Shown: piece by piece, positions 7,942-16,195 of the stretch | Layout of the letters: the number at the start of each line of letters is the position of its first letter | How positions within the stretch are numbered: position 1 is the stretch's first letter | Source of the DNA: Massilibacteroides sp. | GTDB lineage: Bacteria; Bacteroidota; Bacteroidia; Bacteroidales; Tannerellaceae | Direction of reading: 5' to 3' | Assembly: GCF_028705895.1 (NCBI RefSeq) | Contig: NZ_JAQWCQ010000025.1 | Span: 1-48,828 of the forward strand | DNA: 48,828 nucleotides | Program-made: the position numbers and the translations under genes | Notes under the pieces: generated by a model | Databases searched by the model: none | Told to the model about the DNA's origin: nothing | What the model saw: the letters and a program-made list of their open reading frames with translations, nothing else

Positions 7942-10191
7942 ATGGTGGTTAAGATTCTCATACAAGGATTGGTGCAGGGAGTTGGATTCAGACCTTTTGT
8001 TTACTTGTTGGCTAAGGCTATGGGAGTAAAAGGTGAGGTGTCGAACTGTGTCAATGGGGTTATTATACAAGCGGAACTTACTGAACAACAGTTGGGTTTG
8101 TTTATACATCGGATTAAGAAGGAATGTCCTCCGGTGGCTACTATTCATCGCATTGATATTGGAGAAAAAGCGGATCGGAGCGGTTGCTTTACGGACTTTA
8201 AAATTGTGAAAAGTCAATCCGGTGAAGCCCGGATCACGCAAGTGGCTCCTGATATTGCTATTTGTGAGGGTTGTTTGCAAGACAGGAAAACGCAACTACA
8301 TCGTATCAACTATCCTTTTATTAATTGTACGCATTGTGGCCCTCGTTTTTCCATTGTGAAGAATTTGCCGTACGATCGCGACAACACCACCGTGTCTGTT
8401 TTTGAGATGTGCGAAACGTGCAAGGAAGAATATAAGAATATCACAGACCGTCGTTTTCATGCCCAGCCCGTAGCCTGCAATCATTGCGGCCCGGTTTATT
8501 ATGCGATTTTGAACGGCGAATATTCAGACAACTATGAGGAATTGCTAAATAAAACGGTGAATCTGATCCATGCGGGAGAGGTTATTGCCGTTAAAGGAGT
8601 AGGTGGGTATCACTTGGTTTGTGATGCGCTGAATGATAAAGCCGTACAGAAATTACGTGCGATAAAATACAGGGATAGCAAGCCATTTGCTGTCATGTTT
8701 GGTGATTTGGCTGCTTTAGAAGAGTATGCATATTGTCACGAAAAAGAAGAAGAGGTTCTTACGTCTTACAGAAGACCGATTATTATGCTTAAACAACGGA
8801 AAACCTTGTCTCACGGAATAAATCCGGGGATGAATACAGTTGGTGCGATATTGCCCTATATGGCTATTCATTATGATTGGTTTGAACGGGTAGCTACTCC
8901 TGCTTTGGTTATGACAAGCGGGAATCTGAGTGAATGTCCTATTGCGATAACCCCCGAAGAAGCGGAACTGCAGTTCGGTGGAAAAGTAGCGTTGCTCCTT
9001 CATCATAATAGAGCAATCTATAATCGTGTCGATGACTCCATCGAACAATTGATCGGATTGGAGTCCTGTATTATAAGACGTTCGCGCGGTTATGTGCCCG
9101 AACCTTTTTTTACGGATGAGGATATGGAGGGGATTCTTGCTTTTAGAGCAGAAAAGACGAACGTTTTTGCTTTGGGTAAAGACAATATCTGCGTTTTGAG
9201 TCAGTATATCGGTGATCTGAAAAATTGGGAAACGTTCTCTTTCTATAAAGAATCTATGTCGCGTTTTCAGTCTCTGTTTCGTTTCAAACCGAAATTGTTG
9301 GTTTGCGACATGCATCCGGATTATTTGTCTTCACAACACGCCGGGACAATTAGTAGAGAAAATGAGATCCCCCTTGTTCAGGTACAGCATCACCATGCAC
9401 ATGCCGCGGCCTGCATGTTGGAATACAATCTGAATGAAAAGGTGATTGCTATAGTTTGGGATGGAGTAGGATTAGGCGATGACGGCAATGTGTGGGGAGG
9501 AGAGTTCTTTTTGTGTGATAGAAAAACATATATACGACTTTCTCATTTTGAGTACGTCCCGATGCCGGGAGGAGATATGGCTTCTAAAGAACCTTGGCGG
9601 ATGGCCGTTTCCTATTATCTTTATTATGGACTAACATTGCCGGATTCTTTTGTGAAGCGAATCGGAGAGGAGAAGATTAAACAGATCAGGAGTGTGATTG
9701 ATAAAAATCTGAATTGCCCGCTTACCTCAAGTGCCGGACGGCTGTTTGATGGCTTAGCTTCTTTGTTAGGGCTTTGCGATGTTGCTACGCATCAGGCACA
9801 AGCTGCCGTACTTTTGGAACAATCGGCCTCTGAAGAAATAACGGAGATTTATCCTGTGGACTGTTCGTCTCCGATTTGTCTCCGTGAGATGTTTGCACAT
9901 ATTCTAACGGATATGGAAAAGAATGCGTCTATACATAATATTGCTGCCAAAATTCATAATACATTTGCCGACCTGATTCTTAGGATGGCCAAAAAGTATT
10001 GTAAGGAAACGGGAGTAAACAAAGTGATTCTGTCGGGAGGGTGTTTCCAAAATAAACGACTGACAGAACTATTATTGAAATTGTTTTCTAAGGAAGGAAT
10101 TTCTTTGTACATTCCCCGTCGGATTCCATGTAATGATGGAGGTATTGCAGCCGGTCAATTAACTATTGCTGCTGCAAAGATCGAAAGATAA
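7942..10191 (+). CDS. hypF: HypF carbamoyltransferase
   Basis: HypF uses carbamoyl phosphate and ATP to carbamoylate the C-terminal cysteine of HypE, the first step of cyanide-ligand synthesis for [NiFe] hydrogenases. The 749-residue protein has normal length and all domains. It has an acylphosphatase-like N-terminus with VQGVGFRPFVY (residues 1-90), and four CxxC zinc-binding pairs around residues 110-190 (CEGC, CTHC, CETC, CNHC). A YrdC-like domain follows at about 200-380, then a Kae1/TobZ-like C-terminal domain with HHHAHAAACM and VILSGGCFQN. It is followed by hypA after 7 bases. The gene looks intact although its substrate protein HypE is truncated at the left of the window. Unless another hypE exists elsewhere, it has lost its partner. 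Confidence 0.96.
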   Translation: MVVKILIQGLVQGVGFRPFVYLLAKAMGVKGEVSNCVNGVIIQAELTEQQLGLFIHRIKKECPPVATIHRIDIGEKADRSGCFTDFKIVKSQSGEARITQVAPDIAICEGCLQDRKTQLHRINYPFINCTHCGPRFSIVKNLPYDRDNTTVSVFEMCETCKEEYKNITDRRFHAQPVACNHCGPVYYAILNGEYSDNYEELLNKTVNLIHAGEVIAVKGVGGYHLVCDALNDKAVQKLRAIKYRDSKPFAVMFGDLAALEEYAYCHEKEEEVLTSYRRPIIMLKQRKTLSHGINPGMNTVGAILPYMAIHYDWFERVATPALVMTSGNLSECPIAITPEEAELQFGGKVALLLHHNRAIYNRVDDSIEQLIGLESCIIRRSRGYVPEPFFTDEDMEGILAFRAEKTNVFALGKDNICVLSQYIGDLKNWETFSFYKESMSRFQSLFRFKPKLLVCDMHPDYLSSQHAGTISRENEIPLVQVQHHHAHAAACMLEYNLNEKVIAIVWDGVGLGDDGNVWGGEFFLCDRKTYIRLSHFEYVPMPGGDMASKEPWRMAVSYYLYYGLTLPDSFVKRIGEEKIKQIRSVIDKNLNCPLTSSAGRLFDGLASLLGLCDVATHQAQAAVLLEQSASEEITEIYPVDCSSPICLREMFAHILTDMEKNASIHNIAAKIHNTFADLILRMAKKYCKETGVNKVILSGGCFQNKRLTELLLKLFSKEGISLYIPRRIPCNDGGIAAGQLTIAAAKIER

Positions 10192-10198
10192 GGAAGAT

Positions 10199-10540
10199 AT
10201 GCATGAATTAGCAATAGCACAAAGTATAGTCCGACTCGCTGAGCAAAATGCAAAAGACAATCAGGCTGAAGAAATAGAAGAACTGGAACTGGAAATAGGT
10301 AGTTTGGCAGGAATAGAAATCTCATCTCTTGAATTTGCCTTACAAAGTGCCGTGAAAGATACGATGCTCCATCGCGCACGGATTGTCCGGCATGATATTC
10401 CGGCAGAAGGAAGATGTGGCGATTGCGACGCGGTATTTCCTGTTGAAACGTTGTTTAGTCCTTGCCCTCAATGCGGGTCTTATTGTGTGAATATCCTGAA
10501 AGGAAAAGAATTAAGAATTAAATCGATTGTTGTTAAATAG
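10199..10540 (+). CDS. hypA: HypA nickel chaperone
   Basis: HypA delivers nickel, together with HypB, to the hydrogenase large subunit. I choose the start at 10199 because the product then begins MHELA, and the family's nickel site needs the N-terminal Met-His-Glu. A more upstream in-frame ATG at 10166 falls inside hypF. The 113-residue protein has the zinc site as two CxxC pairs (CGDC and CPQC) about 15 residues apart in the C-terminal half. AGGAAG lies just upstream of the start. In an undisturbed locus hypB would follow directly. Here a restriction-modification pair intervenes. Confidence 0.94.
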   Translation: MHELAIAQSIVRLAEQNAKDNQAEEIEELELEIGSLAGIEISSLEFALQSAVKDTMLHRARIVRHDIPAEGRCGDCDAVFPVETLFSPCPQCGSYCVNILKGKELRIKSIVVK

Positions 10541-10791
10541 ACTTCTAACAAAACTTCTGAAATGAATAGTGCGTAAGTCGCTAGTAGATATCGTATTTAT
10601 GTACAGATTTAATGAATAGTATGCACGTTTGTAGCAAACCCTAAATCTCGAATCAGTCCACCAAATTGCAGGTAAGCAAGATTAAAGGGTTGGAGGCCGG
10701 TATTGCTGTTCCTTAAATATTTAGTAGTTTTGTAACGGTCATAGATAGCCTAAAAAAGACAGCATAACAAGATATAAAAGAAGAATTAATA
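10541..10791. other. Left flank of the restriction-modification insert
   Basis: This 251-base gap holds no gene that I can support. A 10-base word AATGAATAGT occurs at 10561-10570 and 10611-10620, and ACTTCT occurs at 10541-10546 and 10553-10558. Neither recurs at the right edge of the insert (13077-13141), so I cannot define an attachment or target-site duplication. Confidence 0.4.
10725..10732 (+). promoter_or_regulatory. Promoter element for the RM pair
   Basis: TAGTTTTG matches TAnnTTTG and lies 59 bases before the methyltransferase ATG. A weak TTGC at 10703 could serve as the upstream element. It suggests the two genes are transcribed on their own rather than from the hyp promoter. Confidence 0.45.
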
Positions 10792-12171
10792 ATGCTAACA
10801 AAAGAATATATCACAAAACTGAAACAAGATAAGAATGGTGCTATTGCAAAGCTTATTGAGGCACAGCGAGATGTTGGAAGCCTTAATTTTATTCTTGAAA
10901 ATTTAGGGCAACTCCCAAATGACTTCAGCTCCGAATTTCTATATGATCTTTTGGAACATAGCCATGCGCAGGTCCGTTTAAATGCTGTGAAAAACATTGG
11001 AAAACTCAATGGGAAATCCAATGTGAAAAGTTTATATACTCTTTATCAGCATGAAACAGACACTGGAGTTCGTCGTGAGATTGTGTCAGCTATCGGCAGG
11101 CAAAAAAAATGTGAGAACAAACCACTTTTATATAGCTTTTTAGAAGATGTAGATCCCAAAATTATTTGTCAAGCAATTAGAGCTTTGTTCGTTTTTGAAA
11201 AAGATAAAGATGTTGAAGAGCATTTGCGACCGCTTGTAAATCACGAAAACGAAATGGTGCGAACTATTATTTACAAGGAATATTTTGCAAAAGAAAAATC
11301 AGCAAAAAACACTTTAGCTCATGCAGAGACGTTCCATTTTCTTAAAAATGTTGTTGTGAATGCAGATGTTTTGAAAGCGTTAAAATTTGTTCCTGACGAA
11401 AGTGTGCATTTAACATTTACTTCGCCGCCTTATTATAACGCCCGCGACTACTCAATTTATCCTAGCTATCAGGCATATTTAGAGTTTCTAGAGAAAGTTT
11501 TCATAGAAACACACCGAATAACAAAAGAAGGGCGTTTTTTGATTGTAAACACTTCGCCAATAATTATTCCTCGCGTAAGTCGCTCTCATTCAAGTAAACG
11601 TTATGGAATTCCCTTTGATTTACATCCGTATTTAGTTAAAAATGGTTGGGAGTTTATTGATGATATTGTATGGTTAAAACCTGAAGCAAGTGTAAAAAAC
11701 CGTATTGGTGGCTTCATGCAACACAGAAAACCCTTGGGTTATAAGCCTAATTCGGTTACTGAATATTTGATGGTTTACCGAAAAGCGACTGAAAAGTTGT
11801 TGGATTGGAATATAAGGAGTTATGATCGAAAAACAGTGGAGGAAAGCAAAGTTGCAGACGGATACGAAACAACAAATGTTTGGAGAATTGACCCTTGCTT
11901 TGATAAAGTACATTCAGCTATTTTCCCTGTTGAACTTTGCAAACGTGTAATTCAATATTATTCTTACAAAGGCGATTTGGTTTTCGACCCATTTGGTGGT
12001 AGTGGTACAGTCGGACGAACTGCAAAAGCATTGGAAAGATTATTTTTCCTAACAGAACAAGAACCCAAATATTTTGAATATATGCAATCCAAAACAAAGG
12101 ATTCTGCATTGTTTAACGAACGTAAAACGATTTTTTTAACATTAGAACAATTTAAAGAATCTGCAAAATGA
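10792..12171 (+). CDS. DNA methyltransferase with N-terminal HEAT-like repeats
   Basis: This is a probable type II modification enzyme that transfers methyl from S-adenosylmethionine to DNA. In the 459-residue protein, residues 30-160 look like helical HEAT-type repeats (for example HAQVRLNAVKNIGKLNG and DPKIICQAIRALFVF). The catalytic part follows. Motif IV is TSPPY at 210-214, which is typical of amino-methyltransferases and most often of N4-cytosine enzymes. The SAM-binding motif I is FDPFGGSGT at 398-406. Motif IV before motif I marks the beta-class order. The stop overlaps the nuclease start by 4 bases, so the two are coupled. The HEAT domain is not part of the basic enzyme and may handle protein contacts or DNA wrapping. 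Target sequence unknown. Confidence 0.85.
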   Translation: MLTKEYITKLKQDKNGAIAKLIEAQRDVGSLNFILENLGQLPNDFSSEFLYDLLEHSHAQVRLNAVKNIGKLNGKSNVKSLYTLYQHETDTGVRREIVSAIGRQKKCENKPLLYSFLEDVDPKIICQAIRALFVFEKDKDVEEHLRPLVNHENEMVRTIIYKEYFAKEKSAKNTLAHAETFHFLKNVVVNADVLKALKFVPDESVHLTFTSPPYYNARDYSIYPSYQAYLEFLEKVFIETHRITKEGRFLIVNTSPIIIPRVSRSHSSKRYGIPFDLHPYLVKNGWEFIDDIVWLKPEASVKNRIGGFMQHRKPLGYKPNSVTEYLMVYRKATEKLLDWNIRSYDRKTVEESKVADGYETTNVWRIDPCFDKVHSAIFPVELCKRVIQYYSYKGDLVFDPFGGSGTVGRTAKALERLFFLTEQEPKYFEYMQSKTKDSALFNERKTIFLTLEQFKESAK

Positions 12172-13076
12172 CACTTACAGACCAAATTGTAAAAAATATT
12201 ATTATCCGCTTGATAAAATCACAAGATTACCGTATTGAAATTGTCAACCTTATTAACGCTGAGTTTCTTCAATTTGCCGTAGATTTCTTCAAAAAGATCG
12301 CTTATGCCAAATTGGATTCTGAAGAAATAACTATTGGTTGGTATAAAAAAGTATTTATGGACGATGCTCTTTCTTCGGATGAAATTGCCATAAATTCAGG
12401 GTTGAACAAAAAGACAATCAGTAACATGTACGGAACAGCTACGAAAACTGTTGTGATTGAAGCCGCAAACGAACACTTTGAATCACTTTATAACAGTATT
12501 CAATCACTTGTGGAAATGGAAAAGGAAATAGACTTAACCTTGACTATTAAAATGAAGGGAGTAAGTGTTGATTTGAACGTTTCCGAAAGTTTGATTGTGA
12601 TTAATACATTAGCAGTTAAGCGTGCTGCTTTACGTGGCGGTTTGTGGAGTACTGCAGGTAAAAGTGCTGAAAAATATCTAATGTTAACTTTGTGTAAATT
12701 ATACCAAGTTGATGAGAAATATTATGACGCTTCACATTTTGTAAAAGACAAAGGAAAAAAGGTGGATAGAGAAATCGACTTCTATTTGTTGAATAATGGC
12801 AAAGAATATTTGTGTGAGGTTAAATTAATGGGCAAAGGAAATCCTGAAAGTGCAGATGCAATTATTGCTCGTAGTAGCAATATTTTTGTTGCTGACACTC
12901 TTTCGCAACAGAATATGAATCAATGTGAAGAATTAGAAATTAGTTGGGTTGCTTTGCGAGATGAAAAAGGGTATAAACGATTTAAATTAGCTCTTGAAAG
13001 ATTTGGCATTCCTCATACAGATTATAATGGCAATTTAGAAGAGGATTTGCTAAGAATCTTGGATGAGTTGTTATAA
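12168..13076 (+). CDS. Probable type II restriction endonuclease, possibly CfrBI-like
   Basis: The 302-residue protein follows the methyltransferase with a 4-base overlap, the usual layout of a restriction-modification pair. A PD-(D/E)xK-type core is visible near residues 200-230: D204 in REIDFYL, then E217 and K219 in CEVK. The following MGKGNPESADAIIARS is reminiscent of the CfrBI endonuclease family, which pairs with an N4-cytosine methyltransferase. That family call is from memory and not checked. The N-terminal half (residues 60-90, with SDEIAINSGLNKKTISN) resembles a helix-turn-helix and could aid DNA binding. If the CfrBI link is wrong, it remains a likely nuclease by motif and context. 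Confidence 0.75.
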   Translation: MTLTDQIVKNIIIRLIKSQDYRIEIVNLINAEFLQFAVDFFKKIAYAKLDSEEITIGWYKKVFMDDALSSDEIAINSGLNKKTISNMYGTATKTVVIEAANEHFESLYNSIQSLVEMEKEIDLTLTIKMKGVSVDLNVSESLIVINTLAVKRAALRGGLWSTAGKSAEKYLMLTLCKLYQVDEKYYDASHFVKDKGKKVDREIDFYLLNNGKEYLCEVKLMGKGNPESADAIIARSSNIFVADTLSQQNMNQCEELEISWVALRDEKGYKRFKLALERFGIPHTDYNGNLEEDLLRILDELL

Positions 13077-13141
13077 ATGACCGTTTCTTAGCTAATTAAT
13101 TAAATCCGATATTAATATAAATAATTGAAAGAAAATAAATT

Positions 13142-13884
13142 ATGTGTGGAACTTGCGGATGTAGCGATCATGGACGCAATCATGAACACGGGCATAGCCA
13201 CGGTCATTCTCATGATCGCGAAAAGAGTACGGTAATATCCATAGAACAGGATATTCTTCAGCAAAATAATTTACTTGCTGAACGTAACAGGGGATATTTT
13301 GAGGCGAAAATATTTTTTGTCTCAATTTGATGAGTTCTCCGGGAGCAGGAAAAACGGCCTTATTGGAGGAAACAATCCGGCGGATAAAGGATCAAACTTC
13401 GATCTGTGTTGTTGAAGGCGACCAGCAAACAAACAATGATGCGGATCGTATTGCGGCTCTTGAAATAGAGGCATTTCAGGTAAATACAGGGACGGGATGT
13501 CATTTGGATGCAGCGATGGTTAATCATGCGGTTAAACATCTGAATCCGAAAGAGGGTTCGATTCTTTTTATTGAGAATGTAGGTAATTTAGTCTGTCCCG
13601 CGATGTTTGATCTTGGTGAGGCAAAGAAGGTTGTTATCATTAGTCCTACTGAAGGAGACGACAAGCCGTTGAAATATCCATATATGTTTCAGGAGGCGGA
13701 TGTTTGTGTTATCAATAAAATTGATCTTGTTCCTTATTTAGATACGGATATTGAAAAGTTGAAAGAAAACGCGTTGAAAGTAAATCATCATCTGGAATTG
13801 TTTGACGTTTCGGCTACTAAAGGAACAGGATTAGATGCCTGGTGTGAATGGTTACTAAAAAAGAATATGCTAAATAAATTATAA
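13142..13884 (+). pseudogene. hypB: hypB, split by a one-base frameshift
   Basis: HypB is the GTPase and nickel-binding factor that works with HypA in nickel insertion. The first part (13142-13330) has the N-terminal CGTCGC motif and a histidine-rich metal-binding stretch, then loses frame after GYFEAK. The second part (13327-13884) has the P-loop SSPGAGKT, the metal-binding GTGCHLDA region, ENVGNLVCP, and the NKIDLVPY guanine motif. Adding one A to the run at 13307-13310 gives a smooth EAKNIFCLNLMSSPGAGKT join and a protein of about 247 residues. The missing base is in a homopolymer, so a sequencing artefact is possible. A translated P-loop fragment from an internal start could in principle still be made. 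Confidence 0.85.
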
Positions 13885-13887
13885 GGT

Positions 13888-14394
13888 ATGGAAACTACTG
13901 TAAAACTCTATTCGTTGTCTTATACTCAACTAAAGACCTATGCATTTGCTGGTTTGTTTGTCGCCGGTAATATCGTGTTTCCCCAGTTGTGCCACCTTGT
14001 GCCTAACGGGGGATTAATCTTGCTGCCAATTTATTTCTTTACGTTGATCGCAGCGTATAAATATGGATTGACGGTAGGTTTGCTGACAGCCGTTCTTTCT
14101 CCATTGGCTAACCACCTTTTATTTGGTATGCCTCCCGCTCCGGTGTTGTTGCCGATACTGATCAAATCATCTATTCTGGCAGTTGCAGCTGCTTTAGTCG
14201 CACACCGTTTAGGTAAGGTTTCCTTTTGGGGTGTTCGGACTGCTGTGCTTGTTTGTCAGTTTGCAGGGACAATCCTTGAATGGACAATTGTAAAGGATTT
14301 CTTTGTGGCGATTCAGGATTTCAGCATCGGAATACCGGGTATTATTCTTCAGATCTTTGGTGGATATGCTGTCTTGCGTACACTTACCCGTTGA
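13888..14394 (+). CDS. ECF-transporter S-component-like membrane protein
   Basis: The 168-residue protein starts 3 bases after the hypB stop. It shows about six hydrophobic segments, roughly residues 15-35, 42-62, 63-80, 84-106, 114-140 and 146-165, with few charges between them. This size and pattern fit the substrate-binding S component of an energy-coupling-factor importer, which would use a shared energising module encoded elsewhere. Placement between hypB and an FmdE-like gene suggests a metal or cofactor needed by hydrogenase or a related redox enzyme, but the sequence does not show which. No lesion is seen. Its 3' end overlaps the start I propose for the next gene by 29 bases. Confidence 0.7.
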   Translation: METTVKLYSLSYTQLKTYAFAGLFVAGNIVFPQLCHLVPNGGLILLPIYFFTLIAAYKYGLTVGLLTAVLSPLANHLLFGMPPAPVLLPILIKSSILAVAAALVAHRLGKVSFWGVRTAVLVCQFAGTILEWTIVKDFFVAIQDFSIGIPGIILQIFGGYAVLRTLTR

Positions 14395-14923
14395 TCCGGA
14401 GTTGTATAGTGACGACGTGCGACCAATCGTTACGCAGACGGTTGCACGTTTCGGGCTGGAGGAATGGAAAGCCGGTATATTAACTCACGAACTGCATGGA
14501 CACTTAGGCATTTACTCTATTCTGGGAGTTAAGATGGGACTGGCTGCGATTGAGTATCTTGGTGCTGAGCCGGGGCATGTTTCTGTTTATTCCTATGCCG
14601 GAATAAAACCGCCTGTCAGTTGTATGAACGACGGTTTGCAGGTGAGTACTGAAGCTACTTTCGGACACGGTCTGATTAGCTCTCCTCCGACGGATTCTCC
14701 CTTACTTATGGCTGATTTCTCCATAAAAGACCGTACAATTCAGGTGTGATTCAAATCCGAGATAGAGCAGATGATAAAGAGAGAAATCAAGCAAGCGTTT
14801 GAAAAATATGCCCATACACCGCCTTATTGGGAGTATGTTCGTAAGTTGGCAATTCGATTCTGGGCTGAATTAGACCGGAAAGAAATATTTGACATCAAAG
14901 AAGTTACCTCTGGCATAGATTGA
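14366..14923 (+). pseudogene. FmdE-family protein with an in-frame TGA
   Basis: The product resembles the family named after subunit E of formylmethanofuran dehydrogenase. Members in bacteria have no settled role but often sit near molybdenum or hydrogenase genes. The frame runs from MLSCVHLP at 14366 with the conserved THELHGHLGIYSILGVKMG and PPVSCMNDGLQVST regions, then meets TGA at 14747-14749. Reading straight through in the same frame gives 57 more residues, including KREIKQAFEKY and PPYWEYVRKLA, ending at 14923. That tail looks like the normal C-terminus. A single C-to-T change from CGA would create the stop. I see no sign that TGA is decoded here, and arginine is what I would expect. 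The upstream ATG at 14303 lies deep in the previous gene. Confidence 0.75.
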
Positions 14924-14927
14924 GAGA

Positions 14928-16136
14928 ATGAAACTGACACCGGAATTGATCGATTTTATGGAAGAACATGGCCAGACGGAACCATCCCGTTTGCTGTTGA
15001 ACGCTTCCCGCTTCCCGGATGTAGATATCCCTTTTGTTGTTGAACAAATCACTGCCCGACGACAGATCAGGGATAAACTTCCCGGTTGGTATGCCAATAA
15101 GGCGTTGGTTTTTCCATCTAAACTCGCCGCCGAACAATGTTCCTCCGAACAAACGGCCGGTTATAAACAACAATTGGTAAATGCGGAAGACCATGTTTGT
15201 GATCTGACCGGAGGATTGGGTATCGACAGTTATTATTTTTCTCTGAAAGCAAAAAAGGTTACTTATATAGAGCGTTTCGCGAATTATGCTGAGGCGGCGT
15301 GTTCCAATTTTGAGACGCTTCAGGCCGATAATATTACTGTCCTTAACGGCAATGGAGAGGAACTGGCAACGGGCATAAAGGATGTTGACGTGTTTTTTAT
15401 TGATCCTGCCCGGCGTGGAGATGGAAATAAGCGGGTCTTTGCCTTGTCGGACTGTGAACCGGATCTGACATCCTTATATCCAATCTTATTGGAACGAGCG
15501 CCAAAGATAATTGCCAAGATTTCCCCCATGGCGGATATTCTACATACCCTGACTTTGCTTCCCGAAACAACCGAAGTGCATGTAATCTCCGTTAGAAATG
15601 AATGCAAGGAATTATTGTTTGTTGTCGAGCGAAAACAAGAAGAGCCGTTGCCCGTACATATTGTCTGTGTGAATTTCCCAACAAAAGGAGAATCGGAACG
15701 TTTTACCTTTTCGATGGAAGAAGAAAGAAGTACAACGCCAATATTTACCGAGACCGCTGGCAGATATCTTTATGAACCGAATGCCTCCCTGCTGAAGGCC
15801 GGTGCTTTTAAAATAATCACAGCCAACTATCCGGTCAAAAAACTCCATATCAACAGCCATCTTTATACATCGGATGTATTGGTTCCTGATTTCCCCGGTC
15901 GGACATTCTCAGTAGAAGAAGTAATACCTTTCTCGTCCGCCCTATGTAAAAAGATAGTCAAGGAAGTGCCTCAAGCAAATATCACCATCCGTAATTTCCC
16001 CTTAACAGTAGAAGCGCTACGGAAAAAAACTAAAATAAAAGACGGAGGAGAAATTTATCTTTTCGTAACCGCCCTTGCTGATGATAGCAAAGTCCTGATC
16101 AAAACGAAGAAATACAATCCCTTGGTTGAAATATAG
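14928..16136 (+). CDS. SAM-dependent methyltransferase with THUMP-like domain
   Basis: The 402-residue protein has a class I methyltransferase core. The SAM-binding loop is DLTGGLGID near residues 89-97, with an acidic residue two strands on (YIERF), and a catalytic-type loop IDPARRG near 162. The C-terminal third resembles the THUMP-like domain that accompanies this family in Bacteroidota. An RNA substrate is likely by analogy, but none has been shown here. The ATG falls 4 bases after the FmdE-type stop, so it may be co-transcribed with the hyp genes by position only. No lesion is seen, and it likely has a separate housekeeping role. Confidence 0.85.
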   Translation: MKLTPELIDFMEEHGQTEPSRLLLNASRFPDVDIPFVVEQITARRQIRDKLPGWYANKALVFPSKLAAEQCSSEQTAGYKQQLVNAEDHVCDLTGGLGIDSYYFSLKAKKVTYIERFANYAEAACSNFETLQADNITVLNGNGEELATGIKDVDVFFIDPARRGDGNKRVFALSDCEPDLTSLYPILLERAPKIIAKISPMADILHTLTLLPETTEVHVISVRNECKELLFVVERKQEEPLPVHIVCVNFPTKGESERFTFSMEEERSTTPIFTETAGRYLYEPNASLLKAGAFKIITANYPVKKLHINSHLYTSDVLVPDFPGRTFSVEEVIPFSSALCKKIVKEVPQANITIRNFPLTVEALRKKTKIKDGGEIYLFVTALADDSKVLIKTKKYNPLVEI

Positions 16137-16172
16137 CCGATAATTTACGTATTTCTGCCAGTCTGATTATCG

Positions 16173-16191
16173 TATAAAGTTTTGCTTTATA
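16173..16191. terminator. Hairpin between convergent genes
   Basis: TATAAAG at 16173-16179 pairs with CTTTATA at 16185-16191 around TTTTG. It lies between the convergent methyltransferase and lactonase genes. The stem is short and AT-rich, so this is a weak candidate for a shared terminator. Confidence 0.35.
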
Positions 16192-16195
16192 AGAG

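Noticed and set aside
7801-8295. A 164-codon open frame on the minus strand over the hypF start
   Set aside because: It mostly overlaps hypF on the opposite strand, has low-complexity composition, no recognisable motif and covers the dyad array. It is best seen as a shadow.
10561-10620. AATGAATAGT repeat as an attachment site of the RM insert
   Set aside because: Both copies lie on the same side of the insert and none is at the other edge.
14747-14749. TGA in the FmdE-type gene as selenocysteine
   Set aside because: The expected residue is arginine, a single transition explains the stop, nearby genes are also damaged, and no selenocysteine genes are in the window. It stays testable.
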